Under the pieces are notes generated by a model. The model worked only from the letters and a program-made list of their open reading frames with translations. It had not been told where the DNA came from and ran no database searches. Source: Lachnospiraceae bacterium (GTDB lineage Bacteria; Bacillota; Clostridia; Lachnospirales; Lachnospiraceae). From it: a stretch of DNA of 58,969 bases. The position numbers and the translations under genes were made by a program. Shown one piece after another: positions 1 through 8,574 of this stretch. Location: contig JAILMH010000054.1 of the NCBI GenBank assembly GCA_024692715.1, positions 1-58,969 on the forward strand, in the 5' to 3' direction. The first letter of the stretch is position 1; the number at the start of each line of letters is the position of its first letter.

Positions 1-1754
1 ACACCGGTGCCGGTTATGTTCTGCGCCGTCTGATCCGCCGCGGTGTCCGTCATGCGCGTAACTTAGGACTTGATAAGGACAATATCCTTGCAATCGCGGC
101 TATTTATATCGACAAGGTATACAGCGAAGCATATCCGAATCTTACTAAGAACCGCGAGTTCATCTTAAGTGAGCTTGATAAGGAGATCGTTAGATTTGAA
201 AGCACTCTTGAAAACGGTATGAAGGAGTATGTGAAAATCCTTGACCGCACAAGAAAAGCTTCGGCAAATACCATCGAAGGCAAGGATGCATTTTACCTGT
301 ATGATACCTTCGGCTTCCCGCTTGAACTGACTGTGGAAATGGCAGGCGAGGAAGGTCTTAAGGTCGATGAGGAAGGCTTTAAGACAGCAATGGAACAGCA
401 GAAGCAGACTGCGCGCGCAGGAAGCGCGTTCGCACAGAAGGATACATCGAGCGTATTTGACGATCTTGATGCTTCCATAGTTAGTGAGTTTACAGGATAT
501 CAGGAGCTTTCATCCGAACAGGAGATAGTTGCTCTTGCCGATGAAAATTCGCTTAAAGACAGCATCTGCGAAGGCGAATCGGGAACAGTGATAACCGCAA
601 AGACCCCCTTCTATGCGACGATGGGCGGACAAAAGGGTGACAGCGGCATCATAAAGACTTCTACAGGCGAGTTTAAGGTCGAAGAGACTGTAAAGCTTGC
701 GGGAGGCCGTATCGGACATAAGGGTCAGGTGGTCACGGGCTCAATTGCCAAGGGTCAGAAGGCCTGCCTTAATGTAGATGCTGACAAGCGGTTAAGCACA
801 TGCCGTAACCATTCCGCAACGCATCTGTTACAGGCTGCATTACGCGAAGTGATCGGAAACGACGCTCATCAGCAGGGCTCGTATCAGGATACCGAAAGAA
901 CCAGATTTGACTTTTCATACGGCAAGGCTCTGACTAAGGAAGAGCTTGAAAAGGTTGAAAGCATCGTCAATGAAAAGATCGCTGAAAACCTGTCTGTAAC
1001 TACCGATATCATGAGCATTGAGGATGCAAAGAAGACCGGCGCTATGGCGCTGTTCGGCGAGAAATACGGCGATACCGTCAGAGTCGTTAAAATGGGAGAA
1101 TTCTCAAAGGAGCTGTGCGGCGGTACTCATGTGAATAATACCGGAGCGATCCTGTCCTTCAAGATACTTTCCGAATCGGTAATCGCAGCCGGAACAACGC
1201 GTATTGAAGCCATTACGGGCAATGCCGTAACTGCGTATTACAAGAATATCGAAAAGGAACTCAACGAAGCCGCAAAGATATTGAAGACCGATACCGCGAA
1301 TATCGTAAACAGAGCTTCACAGGTTGCAGCAGAGCTTAAGAGCCTTTCTTCGGAAAATGAAAAGCTTAAGGCACAGCTTGCCAATGCCAAAGCCGGTGAA
1401 GCGGCGCAGACAGAGGTTAAGGGTATCAAAGTATTTACAATGCGTATTGATGATACCGGAATGAATGAGCTGCGCAATGTCGGTGACGACCTTAAGAGCA
1501 AAGCTGGCGAAGGCGTTGTATTCATTGCTTCGGCATGCGAAGGAAAAGTAAATCTGCTCGCTATGGCGACAGACGGTGCGATTGCGAAGGGAGCCCACGC
1601 AGGCAATCTGATCAAGGAGCTTGCACCCATCGTTAACGGCGGCGGAGGCGGAAGACCCAATATGGCTCAGGCAGGCGGAAAAGACCCGTCAAGGATAGAC
1701 GAGCTGCTTGCGGGCGTTGCAGCTGCGGTTGAGAAACAGCTTTCCGCTACATGA
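1..1754 (+). CDS. alaS: Alanyl-tRNA synthetase, 5'-truncated (C-terminal two thirds)
   Basis: Charges tRNA-Ala with alanine in the cytoplasm and edits mischarged tRNA. The frame is open from the first whole codon at position 3, so the gene starts before the window; the first internal ATG at 219 is not the start. About 583 residues are visible of the usual 870-880. The beginning matches the end of the catalytic domain (GYVLRRLIRR). The editing domain follows, with the zinc-binding HSATH motif near 810-824 and CGGTH near 1115-1130. A coiled coil and the C-Ala domain with the glycine-rich GGGGGRPNMAQ motif end the protein. tlyA follows 13 bases after the stop. Identification is secure. This gene and the next two use more G/C-ending codons than the rest of the window. 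Confidence 0.97.
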   Translation, partial: TGAGYVLRRLIRRGVRHARNLGLDKDNILAIAAIYIDKVYSEAYPNLTKNREFILSELDKEIVRFESTLENGMKEYVKILDRTRKASANTIEGKDAFYLYDTFGFPLELTVEMAGEEGLKVDEEGFKTAMEQQKQTARAGSAFAQKDTSSVFDDLDASIVSEFTGYQELSSEQEIVALADENSLKDSICEGESGTVITAKTPFYATMGGQKGDSGIIKTSTGEFKVEETVKLAGGRIGHKGQVVTGSIAKGQKACLNVDADKRLSTCRNHSATHLLQAALREVIGNDAHQQGSYQDTERTRFDFSYGKALTKEELEKVESIVNEKIAENLSVTTDIMSIEDAKKTGAMALFGEKYGDTVRVVKMGEFSKELCGGTHVNNTGAILSFKILSESVIAAGTTRIEAITGNAVTAYYKNIEKELNEAAKILKTDTANIVNRASQVAAELKSLSSENEKLKAQLANAKAGEAAQTEVKGIKVFTMRIDDTGMNELRNVGDDLKSKAGEGVVFIASACEGKVNLLAMATDGAIAKGAHAGNLIKELAPIVNGGGGGRPNMAQAGGKDPSRIDELLAGVAAAVEKQLSAT

Positions 1755-1767
1755 ATCGGGAGTTAAG

Positions 1768-2571
1768 ATGTCCAAGGAAAGGTTAGATGTGCTTCTGGTA
1801 AACCGCCGTCTTGCGGATTCGAGGGAAAAAGCCAAGGCTGTCATCATGGCCGGAAATGTATTTGTAAACGGTCAGCGTGAGGATAAGGCGGGTTCGATGT
1901 TTAAGGATGATGTAAACATCGAGCTTAAGGGCGTTCCGATGAAATATGTCTCACGCGGCGGGTTAAAGCTTGAAAAGATGGTTGAAAAACACGGCTTAAG
2001 CTTTGACGGCTGCGTGTGTATGGATGTGGGTTCATCAACCGGCGGATTTACCGACTGCATGCTGCAAAACGGAGCTGAAAAGGTATACGCTGTCGATTCC
2101 GGAACCAATCAGCTTGCATGGAAGCTCAGAAATGACGAACGGGTCATTTCAATGGAGAAGACCAATATCCGTTACTTAACGCCGGAAGATATTGATGAGA
2201 AAGCGGATTTTGTTTCAATCGACGTTTCATTTATATCACTGCTCAAGGTGCTCGAACCGGTCAAAGAGCTTATGAAACCGCAAGCCCGGATGGTTGCGCT
2301 GATAAAGCCGCAGTTTGAAGCGGGGCGCGAACAGGTCGGTAAAAAGGGTGTGGTAAGAGACGCAAAGATCCATGAAGAAGTGATAGAACGTGTGATCTTA
2401 TTCGCACAGAGTATCGGGTTTCATCTGACAGACCTTGATTATTCACCGATCAAAGGACCGGAGGGCAATATTGAATATCTTGCTTTTCTCTCGTTAGTCA
2501 GTGATGATACGGATAAGGATTTAAAGGCTTTGATAACGGAAGTTGTTACGGAGGCGCACAACACCTTATGA
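1768..2571 (+). CDS. tlyA: TlyA family rRNA 2'-O-methyltransferase (S4 + FtsJ-like domains)
   Basis: TlyA-family enzymes methylate 2'-hydroxyls in 16S/23S rRNA using SAM; they were historically annotated as hemolysins. The 267-residue product starts with an S4 RNA-binding domain (about residues 3-60, RLDVLLVNRRL). A Rossmann methyltransferase domain follows, with the SAM motif MDVGSSTGGFTDC near residues 85-97, then SIDVSFISL and the GPEGNIEY element near the end. I chose ATG 1768 because GGGAG sits at 1758-1762 and the protein then begins at the S4 domain; an upstream in-frame ATG would overlap alaS and add unrelated residues. The 3' end overlaps nadK by four bases (ATGA), so the two are probably translationally coupled. 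Confidence 0.93.
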   Translation: MSKERLDVLLVNRRLADSREKAKAVIMAGNVFVNGQREDKAGSMFKDDVNIELKGVPMKYVSRGGLKLEKMVEKHGLSFDGCVCMDVGSSTGGFTDCMLQNGAEKVYAVDSGTNQLAWKLRNDERVISMEKTNIRYLTPEDIDEKADFVSIDVSFISLLKVLEPVKELMKPQARMVALIKPQFEAGREQVGKKGVVRDAKIHEEVIERVILFAQSIGFHLTDLDYSPIKGPEGNIEYLAFLSLVSDDTDKDLKALITEVVTEAHNTL

Positions 2572-3377
2572 ATAGCTTTTTACTCGTAACAAACAGAAAT
2601 AAGGACCCCGACAGCTCGGTCACGGATGCCTTGACCGAATATCTCGCGGGCAAGGGGATCAAGACCGGAACCGATATCGACGGTGATTATGACTGCTGCC
2701 TGGTGCTTGGCGGCGACGGCACGATCATCAATACGGTCAGAAGGCTCAAGGATAAGGATATTCCGATACTGGGTATCAATCTGGGTCATCTGGGCTTTAT
2801 GTCATCAATAGAAAGAAATGAGATATACAGTGCGGTTGACAGATTGATCGCCGGAGATTATTATGTTGAAGAGCGCATGATGGTCGTTGCAAGACACTTA
2901 AGGCAGGGTAAGGTATACGGACCCGAACGACTTGCTTTAAATGATGTGGTCATCAACAGAATGGGCTTTTCGAGGATCGTATGTGTTCATGCATATGTAA
3001 ACGACGAACCGGTCAATACCTATCTTGGCGACGGTATCATCATCGCAACGCCTACCGGTTCCACCGGATACAATCTCTCGGCTTCGGGACCGATAGTAAC
3101 GCCTGAAGCGAAGCTGATGGTATTGACGCCGATATGTCCCCACAGCCTCAGCTTAAGAAGTGTTGTGGTATCATCAAACGATACGGTTAAGGTGTTCGTG
3201 GACACTAACAGGGATTCATATCCGGAAAAGGCAGTTATGACCATAGACGGTCAGGAGCCTGTTGAGCTTGAAAACGGAGACGGTGTCGAGGTATGCTGTT
3301 CGGACAGGAAAGCAAGACTCATACGCTTTAATGACAGGGGATTTTTCAAGGTACTGCATATGAAGCTGTCGGGATGA
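2568..3377 (+). CDS. nadK: NAD kinase
   Basis: Phosphorylates NAD to NADP using ATP or polyphosphate. The 269-residue product has the family signature LGGDGTIINTVRR near residues 48-60 and the second nucleotide-binding motif TPTGSTGYNLSASGPI near residues 160-175. The length is normal for the family. It overlaps tlyA by four bases, the same tlyA-nadK order known in many Clostridia. In those genomes argR and recN usually follow; here a spacer of about 90 bases leads to yebC instead. This break coincides with a fall in GC content. Function is secure from the GGDG motif. Confidence 0.95.
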   Translation: MNSFLLVTNRNKDPDSSVTDALTEYLAGKGIKTGTDIDGDYDCCLVLGGDGTIINTVRRLKDKDIPILGINLGHLGFMSSIERNEIYSAVDRLIAGDYYVEERMMVVARHLRQGKVYGPERLALNDVVINRMGFSRIVCVHAYVNDEPVNTYLGDGIIIATPTGSTGYNLSASGPIVTPEAKLMVLTPICPHSLSLRSVVVSSNDTVKVFVDTNRDSYPEKAVMTIDGQEPVELENGDGVEVCCSDRKARLIRFNDRGFFKVLHMKLSG

Positions 3378-3469
3378 TCGCCGGGTTTAAGCAAGGTGAG
3401 ACAGCTTCGGCATTGAAATATAAAAGGATACATTTTTAAACATTGAAAAAAGTAATATGGAGGATATAT

Positions 3470-4198
3470 ATGTCAGGTCATTCAAAATTTGCAAACATCA
3501 AGCACAAGAAGGAAAAGAACGACGCAGCAAAGGGAAAGGTATTTACGATCATCGGTCGTGAGATCGCTGTTGCCGTAAAGGAAGGCGGCCCAGACGTTAA
3601 TAACAACTTCAAGCTTGCACAGGTAGTTGCAAAGGCAAAGGCTGCAAACATGCCTAACGATACTATCGAAAGAGGTATCAAGAAGGCTGCAGGTGATTCA
3701 GACAACGTTAATTACGAGTACTGCACATATGAAGGATATGGCCCTTCAGGAACAGCTATCATCGTTCAGACTCTTACAGATAACAAGAACCGTACAGCTG
3801 CAAATGTTCGTTCATGCTTCACAAAGGGAAGCGGAAACCTTGGAACACAGGGCTGCGTTTCATTCATGTTTGATGAAAAGGGACAGATCATCATCGATAA
3901 GGAAGAGTGCGAGATGAACGCTGATGACCTTATGATGATCGCACTTGATGCAGGTGCAGATGACTTCAATGAAGAGGATGACAGCTTCGAAGTTCTTACA
4001 GCTCCTGAAACATTTGAGGATGTTAAAAAGGCTCTCGAGGAGCAGAACATTCCGCTTGCTTCTGCTGAGGTAACTAAGCTTCCACAGAACTATGTTGATG
4101 TAACTAACGAGGATGATCTCGTCAAGTTCCAGAGAATTCTTGATCTTCTCGATGATGATGACGATGTTCAGGCTGTTTACCACAACGCAAATATCTAA
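3470..4198 (+). CDS. yebC: YebC/TACO1 family protein
   Basis: YebC/TACO1 proteins are abundant cytoplasmic proteins described both as DNA-binding regulators and as translation factors that help ribosomes through difficult stretches such as proline runs. The 242-residue product opens with the hallmark MSGHSKFANIKHKK and continues with KVFTIIGREI, NVRSCFTKGSGNLG and an acidic C-terminal half. I placed the start at ATG 3470 because GGAGG lies at 3459-3463 and the family begins exactly here; the frame is open upstream to 3443. It leads a run of plus-strand genes (yebC, unknown, phosphoesterase, scpA, scpB) with short gaps, ended by the terminator near 6940. A weak promoter-like TTGAAA lies at 3413. 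Confidence 0.95.
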   Translation: MSGHSKFANIKHKKEKNDAAKGKVFTIIGREIAVAVKEGGPDVNNNFKLAQVVAKAKAANMPNDTIERGIKKAAGDSDNVNYEYCTYEGYGPSGTAIIVQTLTDNKNRTAANVRSCFTKGSGNLGTQGCVSFMFDEKGQIIIDKEECEMNADDLMMIALDAGADDFNEEDDSFEVLTAPETFEDVKKALEEQNIPLASAEVTKLPQNYVDVTNEDDLVKFQRILDLLDDDDDVQAVYHNANI

Positions 4199-4218
4199 CT
4201 GATAAGGATAAAATTCAA

Positions 4219-4698
4219 ATGGCTGACCTTAAAAATGAACTTCCCCGCCTTCTGTTCGATCTGGACGTGAAGGCAGGTCTTAAAAATTTCAAAAAGAATC
4301 GTTATGAAGATTTCTTCAAGGCTTATCGAGATGATCTCAGCAGTGTTTATGAGCTGATAAATGAGACCTACGAAATGCCGGATAAGGAAGAAAAGATCAA
4401 CGAAGCTGCATTGAGCCTTGTGAATAAGGCTAAGAATAAACATGAGAATGCGGGCTTTTTTAAGAAGCAGCAGACGCTCCTTGATATGCAGTGCATGATG
4501 GTTTTTTATGTGCTTCCGGGAATTCTTGCAAATGGAAAAGAGGATGACAGAATGCTTACTGACTCTATCGTAGGTCAGTGGAGGGCTGCGTTTCCGGATT
4601 CCAAGATAGATGCTGCATCTTATGATGAGCTGTTCGCCGGATTCCGTAATACTATTTTTGGTTTCAGCGTCGAAGATATTTTCTCAAAGAATAAATAA
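4219..4698 (+). CDS. Conserved-looking hypothetical protein, 159 aa
   Basis: I do not recognise this protein. It is 159 residues, without signal peptide or obvious membrane segment, rich in Lys, Asp and Glu, and predicted largely helical (NFKKNRYEDFFKAYRDD, with repeated Leu/Phe spacing). It has a short AAGGA ribosome binding site and starts 20 bases after yebC. It is followed 12 bases later by a phosphoesterase gene, so it is probably co-transcribed with yebC and scpAB. Codon use resembles its downstream neighbours. That it is a real gene is well supported by position, spacing and clean start and stop; its role is unknown. Confidence 0.8.
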   Translation: MADLKNELPRLLFDLDVKAGLKNFKKNRYEDFFKAYRDDLSSVYELINETYEMPDKEEKINEAALSLVNKAKNKHENAGFFKKQQTLLDMQCMMVFYVLPGILANGKEDDRMLTDSIVGQWRAAFPDSKIDAASYDELFAGFRNTIFGFSVEDIFSKNK

Positions 4699-4710
4699 TT
4701 TTGAGGTTTT

Positions 4711-5511
4711 ATGGGTTTTTCACTGAAAAATTTTGAAGTTAATAATTGGACATTTGAGTCTCACAAAATTTTGAAATCAGTAACGATGGCTGTCATTTCC
4801 GACCTTCATGAATGTGAATTCGGAGATGGCAACCGTCGTCTTTTTGCTGTATTAAGGGAACAGGACCCGGATTTTATAGTTATCGCGGGCGACCTTATAA
4901 CTGCAAAAGGAGGAAATTGTACAGCTACAATGGATTTCTTAAAGCGAATGAGCGAAAGATGGCCTGTTTACTATGGGGTCGGCAATCATGAGCGAAAGGT
5001 TTTGGATCTTGAAAAATTTTCAGAGCAGAAAAAACGCTTTGTAAAAGGACTTCAGGAAGCCGGAGTGGGTCTCATAAGAAATGAATATATAGATATACCT
5101 GAAAGTAATATCAGGATCACCGGACTTGATCTTGAAAGATATTATTATCATAAAATAACAAGAAGACCTGTTTCTGAGAAACATTTACAGGAATTACTTG
5201 GCAAAGCCGACACGAGCAGATATAATGTGCTTCTGGCACATAATCCCGATCATTTTGAAGATTATACGGCATGGAATCCTGATCTTATTCTTTCAGGACA
5301 TGTACATGGCGGTATCATCAGGATCGCAGGGCATGGAGTGATCTCTCCGGCCTATCACATTTTTCCGAAGTATGATGCGGGACTTTTTGAGAAGAATGAT
5401 GTTAAAATGCTTCTTGGCAGGGGCATTGGTTCTCATTCAATAAACATGAGGCTTTTTAATACACCGGAGCTTCTTATGGTATCACTTAAACCGCTTATGA
5501 CAGGGGTCTGA
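4711..5511 (+). CDS. Metallophosphoesterase (calcineurin-like, YkuE/YaeI type)
   Basis: Likely hydrolyses phosphoesters with a two-metal centre. The 266-residue product shows the metallophosphoesterase motif series in order: SDLHE (residues about 30-34), GDLI (near 59), GNHER (near 90), HNPDHF (near 176) and SGHVHGG (near 195). It resembles the YkuE/YaeI group, some of which act on lipid-linked phosphates, but there is no clear N-terminal membrane anchor, so the substrate is open. GAGG precedes the ATG. The stop lies one base before scpA, and the scpA ribosome binding site is inside this gene's last codons, indicating coupled expression. Confidence 0.9.
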   Translation: MGFSLKNFEVNNWTFESHKILKSVTMAVISDLHECEFGDGNRRLFAVLREQDPDFIVIAGDLITAKGGNCTATMDFLKRMSERWPVYYGVGNHERKVLDLEKFSEQKKRFVKGLQEAGVGLIRNEYIDIPESNIRITGLDLERYYYHKITRRPVSEKHLQELLGKADTSRYNVLLAHNPDHFEDYTAWNPDLILSGHVHGGIIRIAGHGVISPAYHIFPKYDAGLFEKNDVKMLLGRGIGSHSINMRLFNTPELLMVSLKPLMTGV

Positions 5512-5512
5512 A

Positions 5513-6280
5513 ATGACATTAGATAAAGAAAATACAATTGAGGTAAAGCTTGATGCATTTGAAGGTCCGCTGGACCTTTTGCTTCATCTTATCGATAAGA
5601 ATAAAGTCAATATTTACGATATTCCGATTTCGTTGATCACTAAGCAGTATATTGATTATCTTGGTGCCATGGCAAAAGCTGATCTGAATATTATGAGTGA
5701 GTTTCTCGTTATGGCTTCCACACTTTTGGATATTAAGTGCAGGATGCTTCTGCCGAAGGAGGTAAACGAGGAGGGCGAGGAAGAAGATCCGCGAGATGAG
5801 CTTGTACAGCAGCTTCTTGAATATAAGATCTGTCGGTATGTATCTACTGAGCTTAAAGACCTTCAGGTAGGCGCGTCTAAAGTCCTTTTCAGGACAGCTC
5901 CGCTGCCTAAGTGGATAACTGAGTACAAGGCACCGGTGGATTATGATGTTCTTCTTGGAGATATGACCCTTGAAAAGCTGAATAAGATATTCGAGGAGAC
6001 ACTTAAGCGACAGGAAGATAAGATCGATCCTATCCGTTCTAAATTTGGAAAGATCGAAAAGGAAGAGATCAATCTGGAGGACAGAACAGCGTTTGTTATG
6101 AAGTATGCTGAAGAGCATGACAGTTTCAGATTCAGCGAGCTAATAAGCGATGTTCATACTAAAATAGAAGTAATTGTTACATTTTTGTGCATACTTGAGT
6201 TGATGAAGACAGGCAAGTATGCAGTCTCTCAGGAAGCTGAGGGAGAAGATATTTTAATTAAAGTAAAGGAAGCGGCTTAA
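5513..6280 (+). CDS. scpA: Segregation and condensation protein A (kleisin)
   Basis: ScpA is the kleisin subunit that bridges the SMC heads and binds ScpB in the chromosome condensation complex. The 255-residue product begins with the diagnostic region FEGPLDLLLHLIDKNK (residues about 14-29), then NIYDIPISLITKQYIDYL, a linker rich in charged residues, and a winged-helix C-terminus (FLCILELMKTGKYAVSQ) typical of the SMC-head-binding end. It overlaps scpB by one base. The gene order phosphoesterase-scpA-scpB suggests a single transcript ending at the terminator near 6940. Confidence 0.96.
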   Translation: MTLDKENTIEVKLDAFEGPLDLLLHLIDKNKVNIYDIPISLITKQYIDYLGAMAKADLNIMSEFLVMASTLLDIKCRMLLPKEVNEEGEEEDPRDELVQQLLEYKICRYVSTELKDLQVGASKVLFRTAPLPKWITEYKAPVDYDVLLGDMTLEKLNKIFEETLKRQEDKIDPIRSKFGKIEKEEINLEDRTAFVMKYAEEHDSFRFSELISDVHTKIEVIVTFLCILELMKTGKYAVSQEAEGEDILIKVKEAA

Positions 6281-6900
6281 TGGATATGGAAAAAATTGCA
6301 GCTATCATAGAGGCTGTTCTCTTCACATCCGGTAAGGCTGTAGAGATCGAACGCCTTAAAGAAACAGCAGATGCGACAGATGAAGAGATCACTGTTGCAC
6401 TGGGAATTCTTGAAGAAAAATATAAAGAAAAAAGCAGTGGATTATCACTGATTCAGCTTGAAAATTCGGTACAGCTCAGTACAAAGCCTGAGATGTATGA
6501 TTATCTTATAAAAATAGCAAGTGCGCCGAAGACCTACCGCCTTTCGGATACACTGCTTGAGACACTTTCTATTATTGCTTATAAGCAGCCGGTTACTAGA
6601 CTGCAGATCGAGCATATAAGAGGTGTGAGCTGCTCACATGCAATCGATAAGCTCATGGAATATGATCTTATCAGAGAGCTTGGACGTCTTGACGCACCTG
6701 GAAGACCGCTGCTCTTTGGCACTACAGAGGAATTTTTGAGAAGATTCGGCGTTAAGAGTATAGAGGATCTTCCGGAACCTGCACCTGACAGGCTTGAGGA
6801 GTTTCATTCAGAGGCTGAAGCTGAAGCTGATGAAGAAAATAAGGAAAGTAAAGGAAACTCTGACGATGATCCGGAGAAACCTGTTAAATTGGACGTTTAA
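6280..6900 (+). CDS. scpB: Segregation and condensation protein B
   Basis: ScpB is the winged-helix partner of ScpA in the SMC-ScpAB condensin. The 206-residue product has two winged-helix regions: EAVLFTSGKAVEIERLK near the start, and the family signature LSIIAYKQPVTRLQIEHIRG near residues 103-122, followed by GRPLLFGTTEEFLRRFGV. The acidic tail (EAEADEENKESKGNSDDD) is low-complexity and variable in the family. The start overlaps the scpA stop by one base. A clear terminator follows at 6923-6964. Confidence 0.96.
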   Translation: MDMEKIAAIIEAVLFTSGKAVEIERLKETADATDEEITVALGILEEKYKEKSSGLSLIQLENSVQLSTKPEMYDYLIKIASAPKTYRLSDTLLETLSIIAYKQPVTRLQIEHIRGVSCSHAIDKLMEYDLIRELGRLDAPGRPLLFGTTEEFLRRFGVKSIEDLPEPAPDRLEEFHSEAEAEADEENKESKGNSDDDPEKPVKLDV

Positions 6901-6922
6901 TATAAGAAATTTTTACTACTTC

Positions 6923-6964
6923 AAATATCCATTTGTGCTTTTTGTACACATGGATATTTTTTTG
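6923..6964 (+). terminator. Rho-independent terminator after scpB
   Basis: A 14-bp near-perfect stem (ATATCCATTTGTGC with GTACACATGGATAT) is followed by a run of seven T. It ends the yebC-scpB transcription unit. Confidence 0.85.
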
Positions 6965-7008
6965 AACACAGAAAGTATTTAAATTAACTATTTTTTTGTA
7001 TTTTTATG

Positions 7009-7017
7009 TGTTATACT
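7009..7017 (+). promoter_or_regulatory. Extended -10 promoter of the decarboxylase operon
   Basis: TG-T-TATACT forms an extended -10 element with no good -35 at the usual distance. Transcription would start near 7024, giving a leader of about 115 bases before the ATG at 7141. A second -35-like TTGACA at 7036-7041 has no matching -10. Confidence 0.55.
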
Positions 7018-7054
7018 AGTTGAAGCGTTAAGTTTTTGACAAGGGGTCAGTGTG

Positions 7055-7066
7055 CGCAAATTTGCG
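7055..7066. promoter_or_regulatory. 12-bp perfect palindrome in the decarboxylase operon leader
   Basis: CGCAAATTTGCG is a perfect palindrome about 30 bases downstream of the predicted start site and 75 bases before the first gene. It is a candidate operator; the cognate regulator cannot be named from this window. Confidence 0.4.
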
Positions 7067-7140
7067 TATGTACTAAAATAAATCCTTTTTGTCATTAATA
7101 TAAACCTACATCATATTATGATTTATGGAGGACTGAAAGT

Positions 7141-8556
7141 ATGAGCAATCTCACAACAAGCTCAGCGGGTAAGAGAATTCTTTCTATACTCGATGAAAAC
7201 AGTTTCGTTGAAATTGGTGCATCAGTTCAGGCACGAAGCACCGATTTTAATTTGAAACCGAAGGACGCTCCGGGAGACGGTGTTATTACCGGTTACGGAA
7301 CGATTAACGGAGGGCTGGTATATGTATACAGCCAGGATGCCGGCGCACTGGGCGGTTCAATCGGCGAGATGCATGCAAAAAAGATCGTAAATCTTTATGG
7401 TCTTGCTATGAAGTCAGGATATCCTGTAATTGGACTTCTTGATTCTACAGGAATGCGTCTCCAGGAAGGAACTGACGCACTTTACGCTTTCGGCTCTATT
7501 TATAAGGCTATGTCAGATGCATCAGGTGTTATTCCTCAGATCACTGCAATCTATGGAAATGCAGGCGGTGGAATGGCTGTTCTTGCAGGTCTTTCTGACT
7601 TTACTCTTATAGCAGAGAAGAATGGTAAGCTTTTTGTAAATTCACCAAATGCAGTAGCAGGTAATTACGAGGAAAAGAAGGACACAGCTTCTGCAGCTTA
7701 TAAGGCTGAAGCAGGTGCTGTTGATGTTGTAGCTGATGAGGCAGAGCTTGCTGAGAAGATCCGTGAGCTTGTTTCATTCCTTCCGGATAACTGCGAGGAT
7801 GAAGCATATTCTGAGGAATCATCAGATGACCTTAACCGTGCAGCAGCTGATATGTCAGCATGCGGCAGCGATACTGTTCTTGCTATCGAAAGAATTGCTG
7901 ATGACAGCGTATTCTTTGAGACAAAGGCAGCATATGCAAAGAACATGGTTACAGGCTTCATTCGTCTTAACGGTGCGACAGTTGGTGTTGTAGCTAACCG
8001 TACACAGGCTGGCGATGAGAAGTTTGAGGCAGTTCTTACAATGGCCGGTATCAGAAAGGCAGTAAGATTTGTAGAGTTCTGTGATGCATATAACATCCCG
8101 CTTCTTACACTTACAAATACAAAGGGCTTCTGTAACTGTGAAAATGCTGAAAAGAGCATTGCATCAGCAGCAGCTAAGCTTGCTTACGCTTTTGCATCAG
8201 CAACAGTTGAGAAGGTTAATGTCATTGTTGGTGAGGCATTTGGTACAGCAGCAGTGATCATGAATTCTAAGGCTATTGGAGCTGATTATACATATGCCTG
8301 GGAAAATGCCAAGATCGGTGCTATCGATGGTAAGCATGCGGCTGAGATCCTTTTCGATGGCGAGTCACAGGATGTGATCTCATCTAAGGCAGCTGAGTAT
8401 GATTCTCTTCAGACAACAAGCGCAAGCGCAGCAGCAAGAGGTTATGTTGATACTGTCATTGATCCGGCAGATACCAGAAAATATGTTATCGGAGCTTTCG
8501 AAATGCTTTACGGTAAGGATGGTATGGAACCAAACAGAAAGCACGGAACTATCTGA
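7141..8556 (+). CDS. Carboxyltransferase subunit (MmdA / acyl-CoA carboxylase beta type)
   Basis: Crotonase-fold carboxyltransferase of the acyl-CoA carboxylase family, related to the alpha subunit of methylmalonyl-CoA decarboxylase and the 12S subunit of transcarboxylase. It should move CO2 between an acyl-CoA and carrier-bound biotin. The 471-residue product has duplicated carboxyltransferase halves: an N-half with GGLVYVYSQDAGALGGSIGEMHAKK and the oxyanion segment GNAGGGMAVLAGLSD, and a C-half with NGATVGVVANR, LTNTKGF and GEAFGTAAVIMNSKAIGAD. It is about 40 residues shorter than typical MmdA, so acyl-CoA specificity is uncertain. A GGAGG site precedes the ATG. It leads a five-gene operon ending at 12382. 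Confidence 0.9.
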   Translation: MSNLTTSSAGKRILSILDENSFVEIGASVQARSTDFNLKPKDAPGDGVITGYGTINGGLVYVYSQDAGALGGSIGEMHAKKIVNLYGLAMKSGYPVIGLLDSTGMRLQEGTDALYAFGSIYKAMSDASGVIPQITAIYGNAGGGMAVLAGLSDFTLIAEKNGKLFVNSPNAVAGNYEEKKDTASAAYKAEAGAVDVVADEAELAEKIRELVSFLPDNCEDEAYSEESSDDLNRAAADMSACGSDTVLAIERIADDSVFFETKAAYAKNMVTGFIRLNGATVGVVANRTQAGDEKFEAVLTMAGIRKAVRFVEFCDAYNIPLLTLTNTKGFCNCENAEKSIASAAAKLAYAFASATVEKVNVIVGEAFGTAAVIMNSKAIGADYTYAWENAKIGAIDGKHAAEILFDGESQDVISSKAAEYDSLQTTSASAAARGYVDTVIDPADTRKYVIGAFEMLYGKDGMEPNRKHGTI

Positions 8557-8574
8557 CAGAAAGGATGATACATA

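Noticed and set aside
219..1754. Using the ATG at 219 as the start of alaS
   Set aside because: The frame is open and matches AlaRS from position 3, so the gene is cut by the window edge.
5519..6118. A 199-codon antisense frame opposite scpA
   Set aside because: scpA is unambiguous on the plus strand; the antisense frame has no start signals.
7698..8159. A 153-codon antisense frame opposite the MmdA-like gene
   Set aside because: Ser/Ala-rich shadow of a well-conserved gene; no start signals.
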